In this document: in pieces, positions 1 through 7,823 of the stretch
How the letters are laid out: each line of letters opens with the position of its first letter
How positions within the stretch are numbered: the stretch's first letter is position 1
Origin: DASYAE01 sp036501535
Lineage (GTDB): Bacteria; Actinomycetota; Actinomycetes; Streptomycetales; Catenulisporaceae
Length of the DNA stretch: 26,942 bases
Direction: 5' to 3'
Assembly (NCBI GenBank): GCA_036501535.1
Contig: DASYAE010000002.1
Coordinates: 1 to 26,942 of the forward strand
Translations under genes and position numbers: made by a program
The notes under the pieces: generated by a model
The model's input: the letters and a program-made list of their open reading frames with translations, nothing else
What the model was told of the DNA's origin: nothing
Databases searched by the model: none

Positions 1-53
1 CAACGCGCCGCCGCATCCCGCCGGGGCGTGAACGTCTCGAAGAAGCCACCCGG

Positions 54-884
54 GTGAGGCACGTAGGTGATGCCCGGCCGCACCGCACCGGCGGACCTGC
101 TGGTCACAATGTCGGTGCGAGCCATTCCGCGGCGGACCCTGTCCACGAGATGATCATGTGGAGCGTCGTCCACCCGCAGTGGCGGGGCCGCGGCGTCGGT
201 GCGCAGCTGACCGAGCGCAGCCTGACCGCCGCCCGACAGATCAGCGAGCTGCGATTTCCCGGCGCGCCGACGGTGCTTCAGCGCGCCGCGTACGACCGGC
301 TGACCGACCTGATCGAGCACCTGGAGAAGCACGGCTTCACCCCGAACCACTACCAGAACATGATGAAGAGGTCGATCACGCCCGAGGACGCCGCGACTGC
401 GCCGACGGCACCGGACGGACTGACCCTCATCGGATTCACCCCCGAGCTCAGCGAGCAACTGCGGCTGACGCACAACGTGGCCCTGGTGCCCGACCACCCG
501 GGCTCGACCCCGGCGACGCACGAATTCTGGGCCTCGCTGACCGGGTCGGTCGCCTTCCGCGCCGACCTGACCTTCGCCCTGCGCGACGAGGCCACCGGCA
601 CACTCGCCGGCTACATCATCAGCAGGCACTTCCAGGCCGACACCGAGGCGACCGGAAAAAAGGACGTGTACCTCAACACCATCGGCACCCGCCGCGAGTA
701 CCGTCGGCGCGGTGTAGCAAGCACCCTGATCGCCGCAGTCATGCACGCCGCGGCGACCCAGGGCTTCGACACCGCCTCGCTCGAAGTGCGCTCCGACAAC
801 AGGACCGGCGCCCTCGGTGTCTATGAGCGCGCCGGATTCACCTTGCGGCGCCGGTTCATCAACTACGCCCGCGCACTCACCTGA
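54..884 (+). CDS. GNAT-family N-acetyltransferase with two GNAT folds, N-terminus abnormal
   Basis: This protein probably transfers an acetyl group from acetyl-CoA to an amine; the substrate is unknown. Two acetyl-CoA binding loops are visible. The first is near residues 35-55 (VVHPQWRGRGVGAQL) and the second near residues 205-230 (IGTRREYRRRGVASTL), followed by the usual late-GNAT segment ending in YERAGF. Tandem GNAT proteins (mycothiol-synthase-like architecture) are common in actinomycetes. The first domain lacks the strands that should precede its acetyl-CoA loop: residues 1-30 are low-complexity and unlike GNAT sequence. The frame stays open to the window edge, so the gene may begin upstream or may carry a 5' frameshift or truncation. 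The GTG at 54 is only the first usable start inside the window; in-frame ATGs at 150 and 156 also exist. The next gene starts 17 bases after the stop. Confidence 0.7.
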   Translation: MRHVGDARPHRTGGPAGHNVGASHSAADPVHEMIMWSVVHPQWRGRGVGAQLTERSLTAARQISELRFPGAPTVLQRAAYDRLTDLIEHLEKHGFTPNHYQNMMKRSITPEDAATAPTAPDGLTLIGFTPELSEQLRLTHNVALVPDHPGSTPATHEFWASLTGSVAFRADLTFALRDEATGTLAGYIISRHFQADTEATGKKDVYLNTIGTRREYRRRGVASTLIAAVMHAAATQGFDTASLEVRSDNRTGALGVYERAGFTLRRRFINYARALT

Positions 885-901
885 CCGTAGGGTTCGGCCC
901 C

Positions 902-1197
902 GTGAGTGCACATCGTGAGCAGATCGCCCGGACCGTCGCCCTGATCGAGCCCTTCGACGCGGTCGAATCGGCGCATCAGGGCGCTGTGCTGGACTGGATC
1001 GAGGCGGGCGCCGAGCTGTATCGGCTCGTGCCGCCCGATCAACCACCCATGCATCTGGTGTCGTACTTCATCCCCTTCGACCCGGCCGGCGACATGGTGC
1101 TACTGACCGCGCACCGCAAGTCCGGTCCGAACCGATCGAGCGCCTCGACCCGCACATGCACCGCTTCGTGAGGAAGCTATGCGAGCCGGACGGATAA
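902..1197 (+). pseudogene. NUDIX hydrolase remnant with the Nudix box deleted
   Basis: The first 75 codons from GTG 902 read like the N-terminal half of an actinomycete NUDIX hydrolase, ending in HLVSYFIPFDPAGDMVLLTAHRKSG. In intact relatives this strand is followed directly by the LWLPPGGHVEPGE Nudix box. Here the box and about 75-90 residues are missing. The sequence jumps to another frame (from about 1129), where EPIERLDPHMHRFVRKL, the typical C-terminal helix of the same family, is read to the TAA at 1195-1197. The original frame runs on into meaningless residues and stops at 1171. Both ends of one family in two frames around a missing catalytic core means an internal deletion with a frameshift. 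No pyrophosphohydrolase activity can be expected. Confidence 0.72.
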
Positions 1198-1335
1198 CAC
1201 TCTCTCAGCCAAAACCTTGAGAAGAAGTAGCTTGCGCACGACACTGCTCGCAATACTCACATTCGCGCCGCCTGCCCGGCCCCGGTACCCCGCTGCACAT
1301 CCCGGGGCCGAGCCCCACCATCCACCGAAAGGGCA

Positions 1336-2931
1336 ATGATGCACCTGTTCGGACGACACCTTGATGCCAGGACGCGCATTCCGGGGCGGTCGAGCGCCAC
1401 CGCCGCCGTTCGCGCGGCGCTGCTGTGCGGCTCGTTGGCCGCCTCGCTCCCCCTGCTCGCGTCGCCGGCCGCCGACGCCTCGGCGAACGGGTCCGCCACC
1501 GCCGCCGCCGCGACCCCGCTCTACTCGGTCACCGACCTCGGCACCCTCGGCACCGGGAATCTGAGCGTGGCCAACGCGATCAACAACGCCGGGGTGGTCG
1601 TCGGCTACACCGAGCCGACCGCCGGACTGCCGCACGGCTTCCGCTGGTCGGCCGGCACGATGACCGACCTGGGCGTCGAGCCCGGCGGGGACTCCAGCAC
1701 CGCCAACGCGATCAACGACGCCGGGCAGATCGCCGGCACCGCGGACCGCGCGTCCGGCGGCTTCGGGTATCCGGTGCGCTGGAGCGCCGCGGGCGTGCTG
1801 ACCGACCTCGGCGGCCCGGTGACCAACGAACTCGGCGTCGGCAACGCGATCGATCCGGCCGGACGCGTGGCCGGCGGGCAGCGGCCGGCGAACTCCGAGG
1901 GCAGCCCGGTCGCAGAACTCTACAACACCGACGGCAGTGCGACGTACCTCGGCAACCCGCCGGACAGCCTGAACGCCGCGACCGGGATCAACGCGCTCGA
2001 CCAGGTGGTCGGCAGCCCCGCCTTCGTCTGGCGGGCCGGCACGCTCACCATGCTGCCGGTGCCGGCCGGCGTGTCGGCCGGCGACGCGGGCGCCACCGCG
2101 ATCAACATCTCCGGCCAGGTCGTCGGCTGGACCGGGACCGCGGGCAGCTCCGGCGCCCAGCACGCGGCCCTGTGGTCCGGCGGCACCGTCACCGACTTGG
2201 GCACCCTCGACGGCATCGCCTTCAACCAGGCCAACGCGATCAACGCGGCCGGGCAGATCGTCGGCACCGCCAACCCGAACTGTCAGCCGTGTGTGAACCC
2301 GGTGGCGTGGCTGCGCGAGCCGGGCGGGGCCGCGACCGATCTGAACACCCTGATCCCGGCCGGCTCCGGCTGGACGCTGGAGCAGGCCAACGGGATCAAC
2401 GACCGCGGCCAGATCGTCGGCGCCGGACTGCACAACGGCGCCCTGCACGCCTATCTGCTCAACCCGACGTTCAGCGCCAACGTGAACTTCGCGCTCAGCA
2501 GCGCAACCGTACCGGCCGGCTACGTGGCCGACTCCGGCGCGGCCTACGCCGCGCGGGGCAATGGCCTGACATACGGTTGGAACATCGACAACACCACCGA
2601 GACGCGCCAGCGCAATTCGGCCAGCTCGCCGGACGAACGCTACGACACCCTCGTCCAGATGCAGCGACCGGGCAGCGCGACCAGCTGGCAGATCGCCGTG
2701 CCCAACGGGGTCTACCTGGTGCACCTGGTGTCCGGCGATCCCGACTACACCGACAGCGTGTACCGGGTCGACGTTCAGAGCACGCTCACGCTCTCGGGCA
2801 CGCCCAGCGCGTCACAGCACTGGTTCGAGGGCTCGGTGACGGTCACCGTCACGAACGGAAAGCTCCTGGTGAGCAACGGAACCGGGTCGAGCAACGACAA
2901 GGTCGACTACGTCGACATCATCGCAGCCTGA
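1336..2931 (+). CDS. Secreted HAF-repeat protein with C-terminal beta-sandwich domain
   Basis: This is an exported protein of 531 residues. An Arg-rich start and a hydrophobic stretch ending ASPAADASA (about residues 30-51) form a Sec signal peptide. Residues about 55-380 hold seven divergent HAF-type repeats of some 45-50 residues, each with the pattern TDLGTLG...ANAINNAGQVVG...W. Seven copies fit a seven-bladed propeller (inference). Residues about 383-531 form a second domain with GLTYGWN, RYDTLVQMQ, WQIAVPNGVYLVHLVSGDPDY, resembling malectin/carbohydrate-binding-like sandwiches. A role in cell-surface or polysaccharide binding is plausible, and no catalytic residues are evident. The start has two ATGs (1336, 1339) preceded by GAAAGGG, so either may be used. 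The preceding 138 bases after the NUDIX remnant hold no gene. Confidence 0.8.
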   Translation: MMHLFGRHLDARTRIPGRSSATAAVRAALLCGSLAASLPLLASPAADASANGSATAAAATPLYSVTDLGTLGTGNLSVANAINNAGVVVGYTEPTAGLPHGFRWSAGTMTDLGVEPGGDSSTANAINDAGQIAGTADRASGGFGYPVRWSAAGVLTDLGGPVTNELGVGNAIDPAGRVAGGQRPANSEGSPVAELYNTDGSATYLGNPPDSLNAATGINALDQVVGSPAFVWRAGTLTMLPVPAGVSAGDAGATAINISGQVVGWTGTAGSSGAQHAALWSGGTVTDLGTLDGIAFNQANAINAAGQIVGTANPNCQPCVNPVAWLREPGGAATDLNTLIPAGSGWTLEQANGINDRGQIVGAGLHNGALHAYLLNPTFSANVNFALSSATVPAGYVADSGAAYAARGNGLTYGWNIDNTTETRQRNSASSPDERYDTLVQMQRPGSATSWQIAVPNGVYLVHLVSGDPDYTDSVYRVDVQSTLTLSGTPSASQHWFEGSVTVTVTNGKLLVSNGTGSSNDKVDYVDIIAA

Positions 2932-3049
2932 TTTGTAGGTGAACGGCCGGAGGGAGGCTCCGGCTCGGCGGAGGCGGTCGGCCCGGTGTGGCCGGCCGCC
3001 TCGTTGGCACTACCGAAGCACCGGTTTCGTGAACTTTTCCGCACGAGCA

Positions 3050-3078
3050 TTGACGGCCCCCGCCCTCGGCCCCATTCT
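3050..3078 (+). promoter_or_regulatory. Candidate promoter of the secreted protein gene at 3151
   Basis: A good -35 box, TTGACG (3050-3055), is followed after 17 bases by CATTCT (3073-3078), a poor -10 match with the A and final T in place. The position is about 75 bases before the gene start and just ahead of a perfect palindrome. The -35 is convincing and the -10 is weak. Confidence 0.35.
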
Positions 3079-3092
3079 GCCCTCAGGGCTCT

Positions 3093-3112
3093 CAGTGTTC
3101 ACAAGAACACTG
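3093..3112. promoter_or_regulatory. Perfect 20-bp palindrome in the 5' leader, probable operator
   Basis: CAGTGTTC (3093-3100) and GAACACTG (3105-3112) are exact inverted repeats around ACAA. The element lies about 15 bases downstream of the candidate -10 box and 38 bases before the ATG at 3151. It is AT-richer than its surroundings, and its size and symmetry fit a dimeric repressor operator. A small RNA hairpin in the leader is the alternative. The regulator is not identifiable from this window. Confidence 0.5.
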
Positions 3113-3150
3113 ATTCGAGCTCAGTACTCCCTCCACCCACAGGGAGAAAC

Positions 3151-4821
3151 ATGATGGTGCGCTCTTCGCATCTGGCGACCGCTCTGCTCAGCCTGGCGCT
3201 CGTGATCGGCAGCGGAACGATCGGGGCGGCGCCCGCGAGCGCCGCCGCCACACCGCAGTCCGCGAACCCCATCGCCGGAACCGGCACCGCGACGGCCCGC
3301 TCGGTGACCGTCGCCGCCGCGGCCCGAACCCCGGCCGCGGCCTCCGCGCAATCCTCCGTCCCCAACCCGCTCGGCCGCGACGGCCGCCCAGCCGGCGCCT
3401 CCCTTCCGGCGGCCCCCGCGACCGGCTCGCGACCCGCTACCGCCAAGACAGCGAGCCCGGCCAACGGCCCGAACCTGCTGCCGTCCGGCTCACAGAAGCT
3501 GTCTGACACCGCCTCGTCCAACACTGCGACGCATGCCGCCGCTGCGGCCGCCGCCGCGCCGGCAGCCACGATCCAGGGCCCGACTCAAGGCGGCACCGGC
3601 TGCTCGAACTGCGCGACGCCCGACGTCACCGCAGCGGCCAGTGCCACGGAACTCGCCGAGACCGTCAACCTGCAGCTGTCGGTCTTCACCCCCTCGGGCG
3701 GCTCGCTGTGCAGCGTGAGCCTGAGCTCCCTGCTCGGCGCGGTCACCGCGCTGTCCGGGCCGCGGATCCAGTACGACCCCACCGCCGGCCGGTTCAGCCT
3801 GATCATCGACTCCGTCCCGGCCACGTCCGGCGACGTCGCCGTCCAGTACCTGGCGACCAGTCAGACCTCTGACGCGTGCGGGGCGTGGTGGGTCTACAGC
3901 ATCATCTTCTCGATCTCCTCCACGTACCCGCTCGGCGGGCTGCTTGACTTCCCGTACCTCGGGCAGGACAACACCTCGATCCTCTCGTCCACCAACAACT
4001 ATTCCTTCATCAACAGCTACCTCGGCTCGGCGGCATATGCGATGCCGAAGAGCGCCGCGTACACCGGCGCGCCGTTCAGCATCACCAGCTATACGGTCGC
4101 GTTCTCCACCGCCCCGGTGACCGTCGGCGGGATCCCGATCGCCACCACGGCCAACACCTACTGGATCGCCGCCGTGCCCGGCACGGGCTACGACCTGTAC
4201 ACGATGCCCACGAACCCTGCGGGCGCGATCTCGTTGCTGGAGACCGTCCGGGACTCGTTCACCGCGCCCACCCACAAGATCTCCCAGCCGGGCACCAGCG
4301 AGCTGCTCGACCCGGGCGACGGGCGGATCGGCTCCGCCGCGTTCCAGGACGGCAACGTCGTCTGGTTCGCCCACGACGTCGACGACGGCGGCCTCCCGAC
4401 CGTGCGCTACGGCGCGATCAGCGCCAACAGCGGCGAGGTGTCCACCGCGCTGGCCTACCACGGCGGCGGCAGCGACGACTTCAACCCGTCCATCGCCGTG
4501 TACCCGGCGGGCGGCGGGACCGACTACATCTGGGTCAACTGGGCCTACACCGACCAGTCGGCAGGCGTGGCCGCCTCCGACACCGTCGCCGGCGTCGCAC
4601 CCGGCGAGGGCGTGCCCGAGCTGGCCGGAGACGACCTGACGCTGGTGAGCGGACACTCGACGACGTCCGACGGCAGCTTCGGCCGCTACTCCTCGGCCGC
4701 GATCGACCCGGTCGCGGCGACCTCGTCCTGCCCGGTCGGGCAGACCGCGCTGACCGCGCAGGAGTACTTCACCGCGGGCGGCCTCTGGACCACCGCGCTG
4801 GAGCGGACCACCTTCTGCTGA
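3151..4821 (+). CDS. Secreted protein with Ala/Ser/Pro-rich linker and unknown beta-rich domain
   Basis: The function is not recognised. The start is ATG 3151 (or 3154), placed by AGGGAG six bases upstream; the frame is open further upstream but that part has no ribosome site and does not look like protein. The product is 556 residues. Residues 1-31 are a clear signal peptide (hydrophobic LLSLALVIGSGTIG, cleavage at APASA). About 110 residues of Ala/Ser/Pro/Thr-rich linker follow, then a short CSNC motif near residue 147. The globular part begins with PRIQYDPTAGRFSLIID...VQYLATSQTSDACGAWWVYS, a pattern seen in secreted BNR/propeller-like proteins whose blades start with a described surface (inference). 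It ends in a terminal Cys. It is followed after 91 bases by the Tat-exported gene and is probably co-transcribed with it. Confidence 0.7.
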   Translation: MMVRSSHLATALLSLALVIGSGTIGAAPASAAATPQSANPIAGTGTATARSVTVAAAARTPAAASAQSSVPNPLGRDGRPAGASLPAAPATGSRPATAKTASPANGPNLLPSGSQKLSDTASSNTATHAAAAAAAAPAATIQGPTQGGTGCSNCATPDVTAAASATELAETVNLQLSVFTPSGGSLCSVSLSSLLGAVTALSGPRIQYDPTAGRFSLIIDSVPATSGDVAVQYLATSQTSDACGAWWVYSIIFSISSTYPLGGLLDFPYLGQDNTSILSSTNNYSFINSYLGSAAYAMPKSAAYTGAPFSITSYTVAFSTAPVTVGGIPIATTANTYWIAAVPGTGYDLYTMPTNPAGAISLLETVRDSFTAPTHKISQPGTSELLDPGDGRIGSAAFQDGNVVWFAHDVDDGGLPTVRYGAISANSGEVSTALAYHGGGSDDFNPSIAVYPAGGGTDYIWVNWAYTDQSAGVAASDTVAGVAPGEGVPELAGDDLTLVSGHSTTSDGSFGRYSSAAIDPVAATSSCPVGQTALTAQEYFTAGGLWTTALERTTFC

Positions 4822-4828
4822 CCGCGCC

Positions 4829-4847
4829 GCCGACACATCCCGTCGGC
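4829..4847. terminator. Short hairpin after the stop codon, possible attenuator
   Basis: GCCGAC (4829-4834) pairs with GTCGGC (4842-4847) across a 7-base loop, starting 8 bases after the stop. With only 6 base pairs and no U-tract it is more likely to tune expression of the following gene than to end transcription. Confidence 0.25.
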
Positions 4848-4912
4848 ACGCGAGCCACCGACCGAGCCGAGCGCCGCCGATCGCGGCCGGCCGGAAAGCG
4901 AGGCACACCACC

Positions 4913-6532
4913 ATGGACGCTGCGGAACTCAAAGGCAGGGCGCTGAGCCGGCGCTCCGTGCTGAAGCGGGGCGCCGCCACCGCCTTCCTGCTCACCCAGG
5001 CGGCGGTGTTCGAGGACCTGGTCGTGGCCCCGGCCCGGCCCGCCTTCGCCGCGACCGCGTTCTCCGACATCCAGTTCGACATGGGCGCGTTCGTGCATCC
5101 CGCGCAGATCTACAACGACGGCGCCGGGAACGTCACCGCCCAGTTCCCCGTCGTCTTCACCCTGTTCCTGCCGGCCGTGCTCACCCGCACGCCGACCAAG
5201 TCGGACCAGGCCGTGCTCAACAATGCCCTGATGATCATCGAGGCGGAGTACCCGGCGACCCCGGCCGGGGTGCTGATCTTCTCGGTCTCCTACGGCCTGC
5301 CGTACTTCAACCGGCTGCCGCAGTCGCTGGTGCAGGGCAGGATGCCGCACCTGGCGTCCGACGCCACCCGCTTCGTGCTCGAAGAAGCGGTCCCGATGCC
5401 CACCGACGTCGTCGGCGGCTTCGTCGGGGGCCCGAACGCGCCGATCCCCGGCGTCACCAAGGACCGCTTCAACGTCGATGTCGCGATCGAGTCGAACGAC
5501 ATGCTGTTCCAGTTCCGCAGCGACTCGATGACCAACCTCAGCGACGTCGCGCTCTGGCTCCAGGGCAGCAACACCCTCAACGGCGCCAACATCCCCTCGC
5601 CCGCCTTCAACGGCCTGCTGGGTTTCCAGAGCGCGCGGGTGCAGTTCATGCAGCCCGGCATGCCGCGCAAGGTGGCCGACCAGTACGGCTTCGAATTCGC
5701 CCCCCGGGTCAATCCGGACTCGCCGATGGTGATGGGCTTCGCGGACCAGCAGATCGCCGCCGCCGGGCCGCCGGCCATCTGCACCTTCGCCGGCAACTCG
5801 TCAGCCAAGCTGACCGACGCCCAGCCCGGCAGCTACTTCGACAACGGCTCGATCGTCCACTTCTCCCACCTGATCGACGACCTCTACCAGTTCTACGCCC
5901 TGCCGAATCAGGACTCGAATCGGCCGGACGGGGAGCCGTTCACCGAGCGGGTGCAGTACATGTTCTGCTCCAACCAGCTCGGCACCCCGAACGGCGTCCC
6001 GGCCGCGGGCAACACCGACCAGTTCACCGACGGCGGCGGCCCCTCCTTCATCAACAACGTGTTCCAGGGCACCGGGGCCGCCCTGGACGCGGCGCAGGAC
6101 AGCGCCGGCACCTTCGGCCCGGGGAATCAGACCTTGAACGCGACGTTCACCGGGGAGGGGCGGGTCGGCCACAACGCAGCGCTGCAGCGGGTGAGCCGGG
6201 CCGCCGACGGCACGCCGATCCACATCCGGATGGACGGCCCCGGCGTCGACACCATGGACGTCCCGGCGTTCCGCACGTTCCCCGGTTCCGGCGGCGTGGA
6301 CGTCCCGGCCGGCAGCAACCAGTTCAAGCTGCAGTTCCTCATCTTCGTGCCCACCGCGGACTTCTTCGCCCGCATGCGCACCTCCGCGGCGGCCCAGGAC
6401 CTGCAGAAGCAGTTCCTCGGGGGCGACGACGACGACAACGGCCTCGAGCGCTTCATCACCGCCACCCGGCGGCAGAACCTCCTGGTCCCGCCGCGGCGCC
6501 ACCGCGCCTTCCCGCTACTCGAACTGACCTGA
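4913..6532 (+). CDS. Tat-exported protein of unknown function, DyP-like layout in C-terminus
   Basis: This is a 539-residue protein with a textbook twin-arginine signal: LSRRSVLKRG at residues 11-20, a mild hydrophobic region, and cleavage near ARPAFA (about residue 46). Tat export implies the protein folds, often with a cofactor, before leaving the cytoplasm. The mature part is globular, with no membrane segments. The region about 400-539 (IHIRMDGPG, then NQFKLQFLIFVPTADFFARMR, then ...LVPPRRHRAF near the end) is laid out like the C-terminal half of Dyp-type peroxidases. However, no unambiguous heme-ligand motif or GxxDG motif can be pointed to, so a peroxidase role is only a suggestion. The start ATG 4913 has AAGCGAGG upstream. 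It forms a likely operon with the secreted gene before it. An Asp-run (GGDDDDNG) near residue 505 is notable. Confidence 0.68.
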   Translation: MDAAELKGRALSRRSVLKRGAATAFLLTQAAVFEDLVVAPARPAFAATAFSDIQFDMGAFVHPAQIYNDGAGNVTAQFPVVFTLFLPAVLTRTPTKSDQAVLNNALMIIEAEYPATPAGVLIFSVSYGLPYFNRLPQSLVQGRMPHLASDATRFVLEEAVPMPTDVVGGFVGGPNAPIPGVTKDRFNVDVAIESNDMLFQFRSDSMTNLSDVALWLQGSNTLNGANIPSPAFNGLLGFQSARVQFMQPGMPRKVADQYGFEFAPRVNPDSPMVMGFADQQIAAAGPPAICTFAGNSSAKLTDAQPGSYFDNGSIVHFSHLIDDLYQFYALPNQDSNRPDGEPFTERVQYMFCSNQLGTPNGVPAAGNTDQFTDGGGPSFINNVFQGTGAALDAAQDSAGTFGPGNQTLNATFTGEGRVGHNAALQRVSRAADGTPIHIRMDGPGVDTMDVPAFRTFPGSGGVDVPAGSNQFKLQFLIFVPTADFFARMRTSAAAQDLQKQFLGGDDDDNGLERFITATRRQNLLVPPRRHRAFPLLELT

Positions 6533-6568
6533 GCGAAACGAGGATCACAGGCCACTGTCGCGGTCGGC

Positions 6569-6700
6569 TCAGTCGAACACGGCTCCGCACGACAGATCGA
6601 GGACGGCGCCCGTCATCGCGCCGGCCGCGTCAGAGGCCGCTCGACCTTCTCAAGCTTCGATGACGTCCGGCGGCGAGAGCTGCACCGGCCGCTGATACCG
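6569..6700 (-). pseudogene. Fossil of the C-terminus of a short-chain dehydrogenase
   Basis: Read on the - strand towards the stop at 6569-6571, the sequence gives ...LSPPDVIEA, an in-frame TGA (6650-6652), then EGRAASDAAGAMTGAVLDLSCGAVFD and a stop. The family ending of short-chain dehydrogenases is P-x-DVAEAVxFLASDAAxAMTGAVLxxxCG, so the remnant matches over about 35 codons except for the disrupted join. Nothing of the Rossmann fold or the YxxxK active site remains upstream. This is a degraded leftover of an oxidoreductase gene in an otherwise gene-free stretch. Confidence 0.5.
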
Positions 6701-6861
6701 CTGATACCCGCCGGATGATCCCGGCCACCTGACCCTCGGCCCGCGGAAGCATGCCCGCGCGTGCTTTCCACCGCAGCCTGCGCCCGCGCCAAGGCTGCAT
6801 TCGTCGTCAGCGTGCCTTCCCGACCCTTCGTGAGAGTCCACTTGCATAAGCAGCCGAGGGT

Positions 6862-6912
6862 GGCTATCGTAATGCGTGCAAGCTCTCATAAAGAATGTTA
6901 GCTATCACAAAG
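6862..6912 (+). promoter_or_regulatory. Three direct repeats at exact 19-bp spacing before the hydrolase gene
   Basis: Repeats GGCTATCGTAATG (6862-6874), AGCTCTCATAAAG (6881-6893) and AGCTATCACAAAG (6900-6912) lie exactly 19 bp apart, just under two helical turns, so all face nearly the same side of DNA. The last one runs into the AAAGGGA ribosome site. A possible -35 (TTGCAT, 6843-6848) and -10 (TATCGT, 6865-6870) place the first repeat over the promoter. The core matches the half-sites of the palindrome at 8296-8313, so the TetR regulator encoded at 8363 is the best candidate ligand. Confidence 0.5.
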
Positions 6913-6925
6913 GGAAGCAACCCTC

Positions 6926-7750
6926 ATGACTGCGTCAGCACCCACCACTCGCACCGTCAACCTGGGCAACGGCCTCGAAGTGGCCATCGAGGAGCGCGGC
7001 GCGGCCGCCGACGCGCCGGACACCGGACTGCTGCTCCTGCACGGCGGGGCCGGACCGCGCTCTGTGGGCGGGCTGGCTGCGGCGCTCGCCGAGCACACGC
7101 ACGTGATCGCCCCGACCCACCCTGGCTTCGACGGCACGCCGCGGGTCGGCTGGCTGGAGTCGATCGCCGATCTGGCCGACGCCTACCTGGACCTGATCGA
7201 GGAGCTCAAGCTCGAGACGGTGATGGTGGTCGGCAACTCGGTCGGCGGCTGGATCGCCGCCGAGATGGCGCTGCGCGACATCAAGGGCCGGATCAAGGCC
7301 GTCGTCCTGATCAACGGCACCGGCATACGGCCCGACAACGCGAATCAGATCATCGATGTCCGTACTCTGCCGCCGCACGCCATCGGCAGGCTGAGTTTCC
7401 ACAACCCGGCGCTGCGCCCCGACCCGGCCTCGCTCAGCGACGACCAGCGCGCCGCCGCGGCCGCGAACATGCAGACCCTCGCGTCGTACTCGGGTGACGA
7501 GTTCCTGTTCGCGCCGAGGCTGCGGCGGCGTCTGCACCGCGTCACCGTGCCGGCGCTGGTGGTCTGGGGCGAGCAGGACGGCCTCTACTCGGCCGACTAC
7601 GGGCGCTGCTATGCGGAGGCCTTTGCCAACGGCCATTTCGCGCCCATCGCAGAGGCCGGGCACCTGCCGCACATCGAGCGGCCGGAAGCGGTGCTCGGTG
7701 CCATCGGAGACTTCGTGACGAACGTGGTCAAGCCCGACCACGAAGGCTGA
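6926..7750 (+). CDS. Alpha/beta-fold hydrolase
   Basis: This is a 274-residue cytosolic alpha/beta hydrolase with a complete catalytic set. It has an oxyanion loop HGGAG (39-43), the nucleophile elbow GNSVGG with Ser105, the acid Asp218 in WGEQDG, and His246 in EAGHLPH. The length is normal for ester, lactone or C-C bond hydrolases of this fold, and the substrate cannot be read from sequence. ATG 6926 is preceded by AAAGGGA at a good distance. The gene faces the cupin gene tail-to-tail over a strong shared hairpin. The three phased repeats in front of it suggest control by the nearby TetR regulator, which would put hydrolase, cupin and perhaps the M24 protein in one inducible pathway (inference). 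Confidence 0.85.
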   Translation: MTASAPTTRTVNLGNGLEVAIEERGAAADAPDTGLLLLHGGAGPRSVGGLAAALAEHTHVIAPTHPGFDGTPRVGWLESIADLADAYLDLIEELKLETVMVVGNSVGGWIAAEMALRDIKGRIKAVVLINGTGIRPDNANQIIDVRTLPPHAIGRLSFHNPALRPDPASLSDDQRAAAAANMQTLASYSGDEFLFAPRLRRRLHRVTVPALVVWGEQDGLYSADYGRCYAEAFANGHFAPIAEAGHLPHIERPEAVLGAIGDFVTNVVKPDHEG

Positions 7751-7787
7751 TGCTGCTGCGAATGCCTGCTGCGCGGCCTGCCGCCTG

Positions 7788-7818
7788 CCGCCTGCCGCCG
7801 GATGTCGGCGGCAGGCGG
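7788..7818. terminator. Bidirectional terminator hairpin between convergent genes
   Basis: CCGCCTGCCGCCG (7788-7800) and CGGCGGCAGGCGG (7806-7818) form a perfect 13-bp stem with the 5-base loop GATGT. It sits between two convergent stop codons. No U-tract is present, as is usual for actinomycete intrinsic terminators. Confidence 0.8.
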
Positions 7819-7823
7819 GGCGG

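Larger units (their letters stand above)
6533..6925. other. 393-base gene-free stretch with a dehydrogenase fossil and a repeat-bearing promoter
   Basis: No intact gene is seen here. The left half holds the dehydrogenase fossil on the - strand and a tandem 9-bp duplication (CGCTGATAC at 6690-6698 and 6699-6707). The right end is AT-richer and holds the promoter region of the hydrolase at 6926, including the three phased repeats. Confidence 0.5.

Noticed and set aside
1177..2724. Long - strand open frame opposite the HAF-repeat gene
   Set aside because: It is Arg/Gly/Val-rich with no domain pattern and is the antisense shadow of a repeat-rich high-GC gene.
3490..5082. 530-codon - strand open frame across the two exported-protein genes
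   Set aside because: It spans two real genes and their gap on the other strand and its composition is that of a shadow frame.
6690..6707. Tandem 9-bp repeat CGCTGATAC as the start of an iteron or CRISPR
   Set aside because: There are only two copies and no spacers, so it is a simple duplication.
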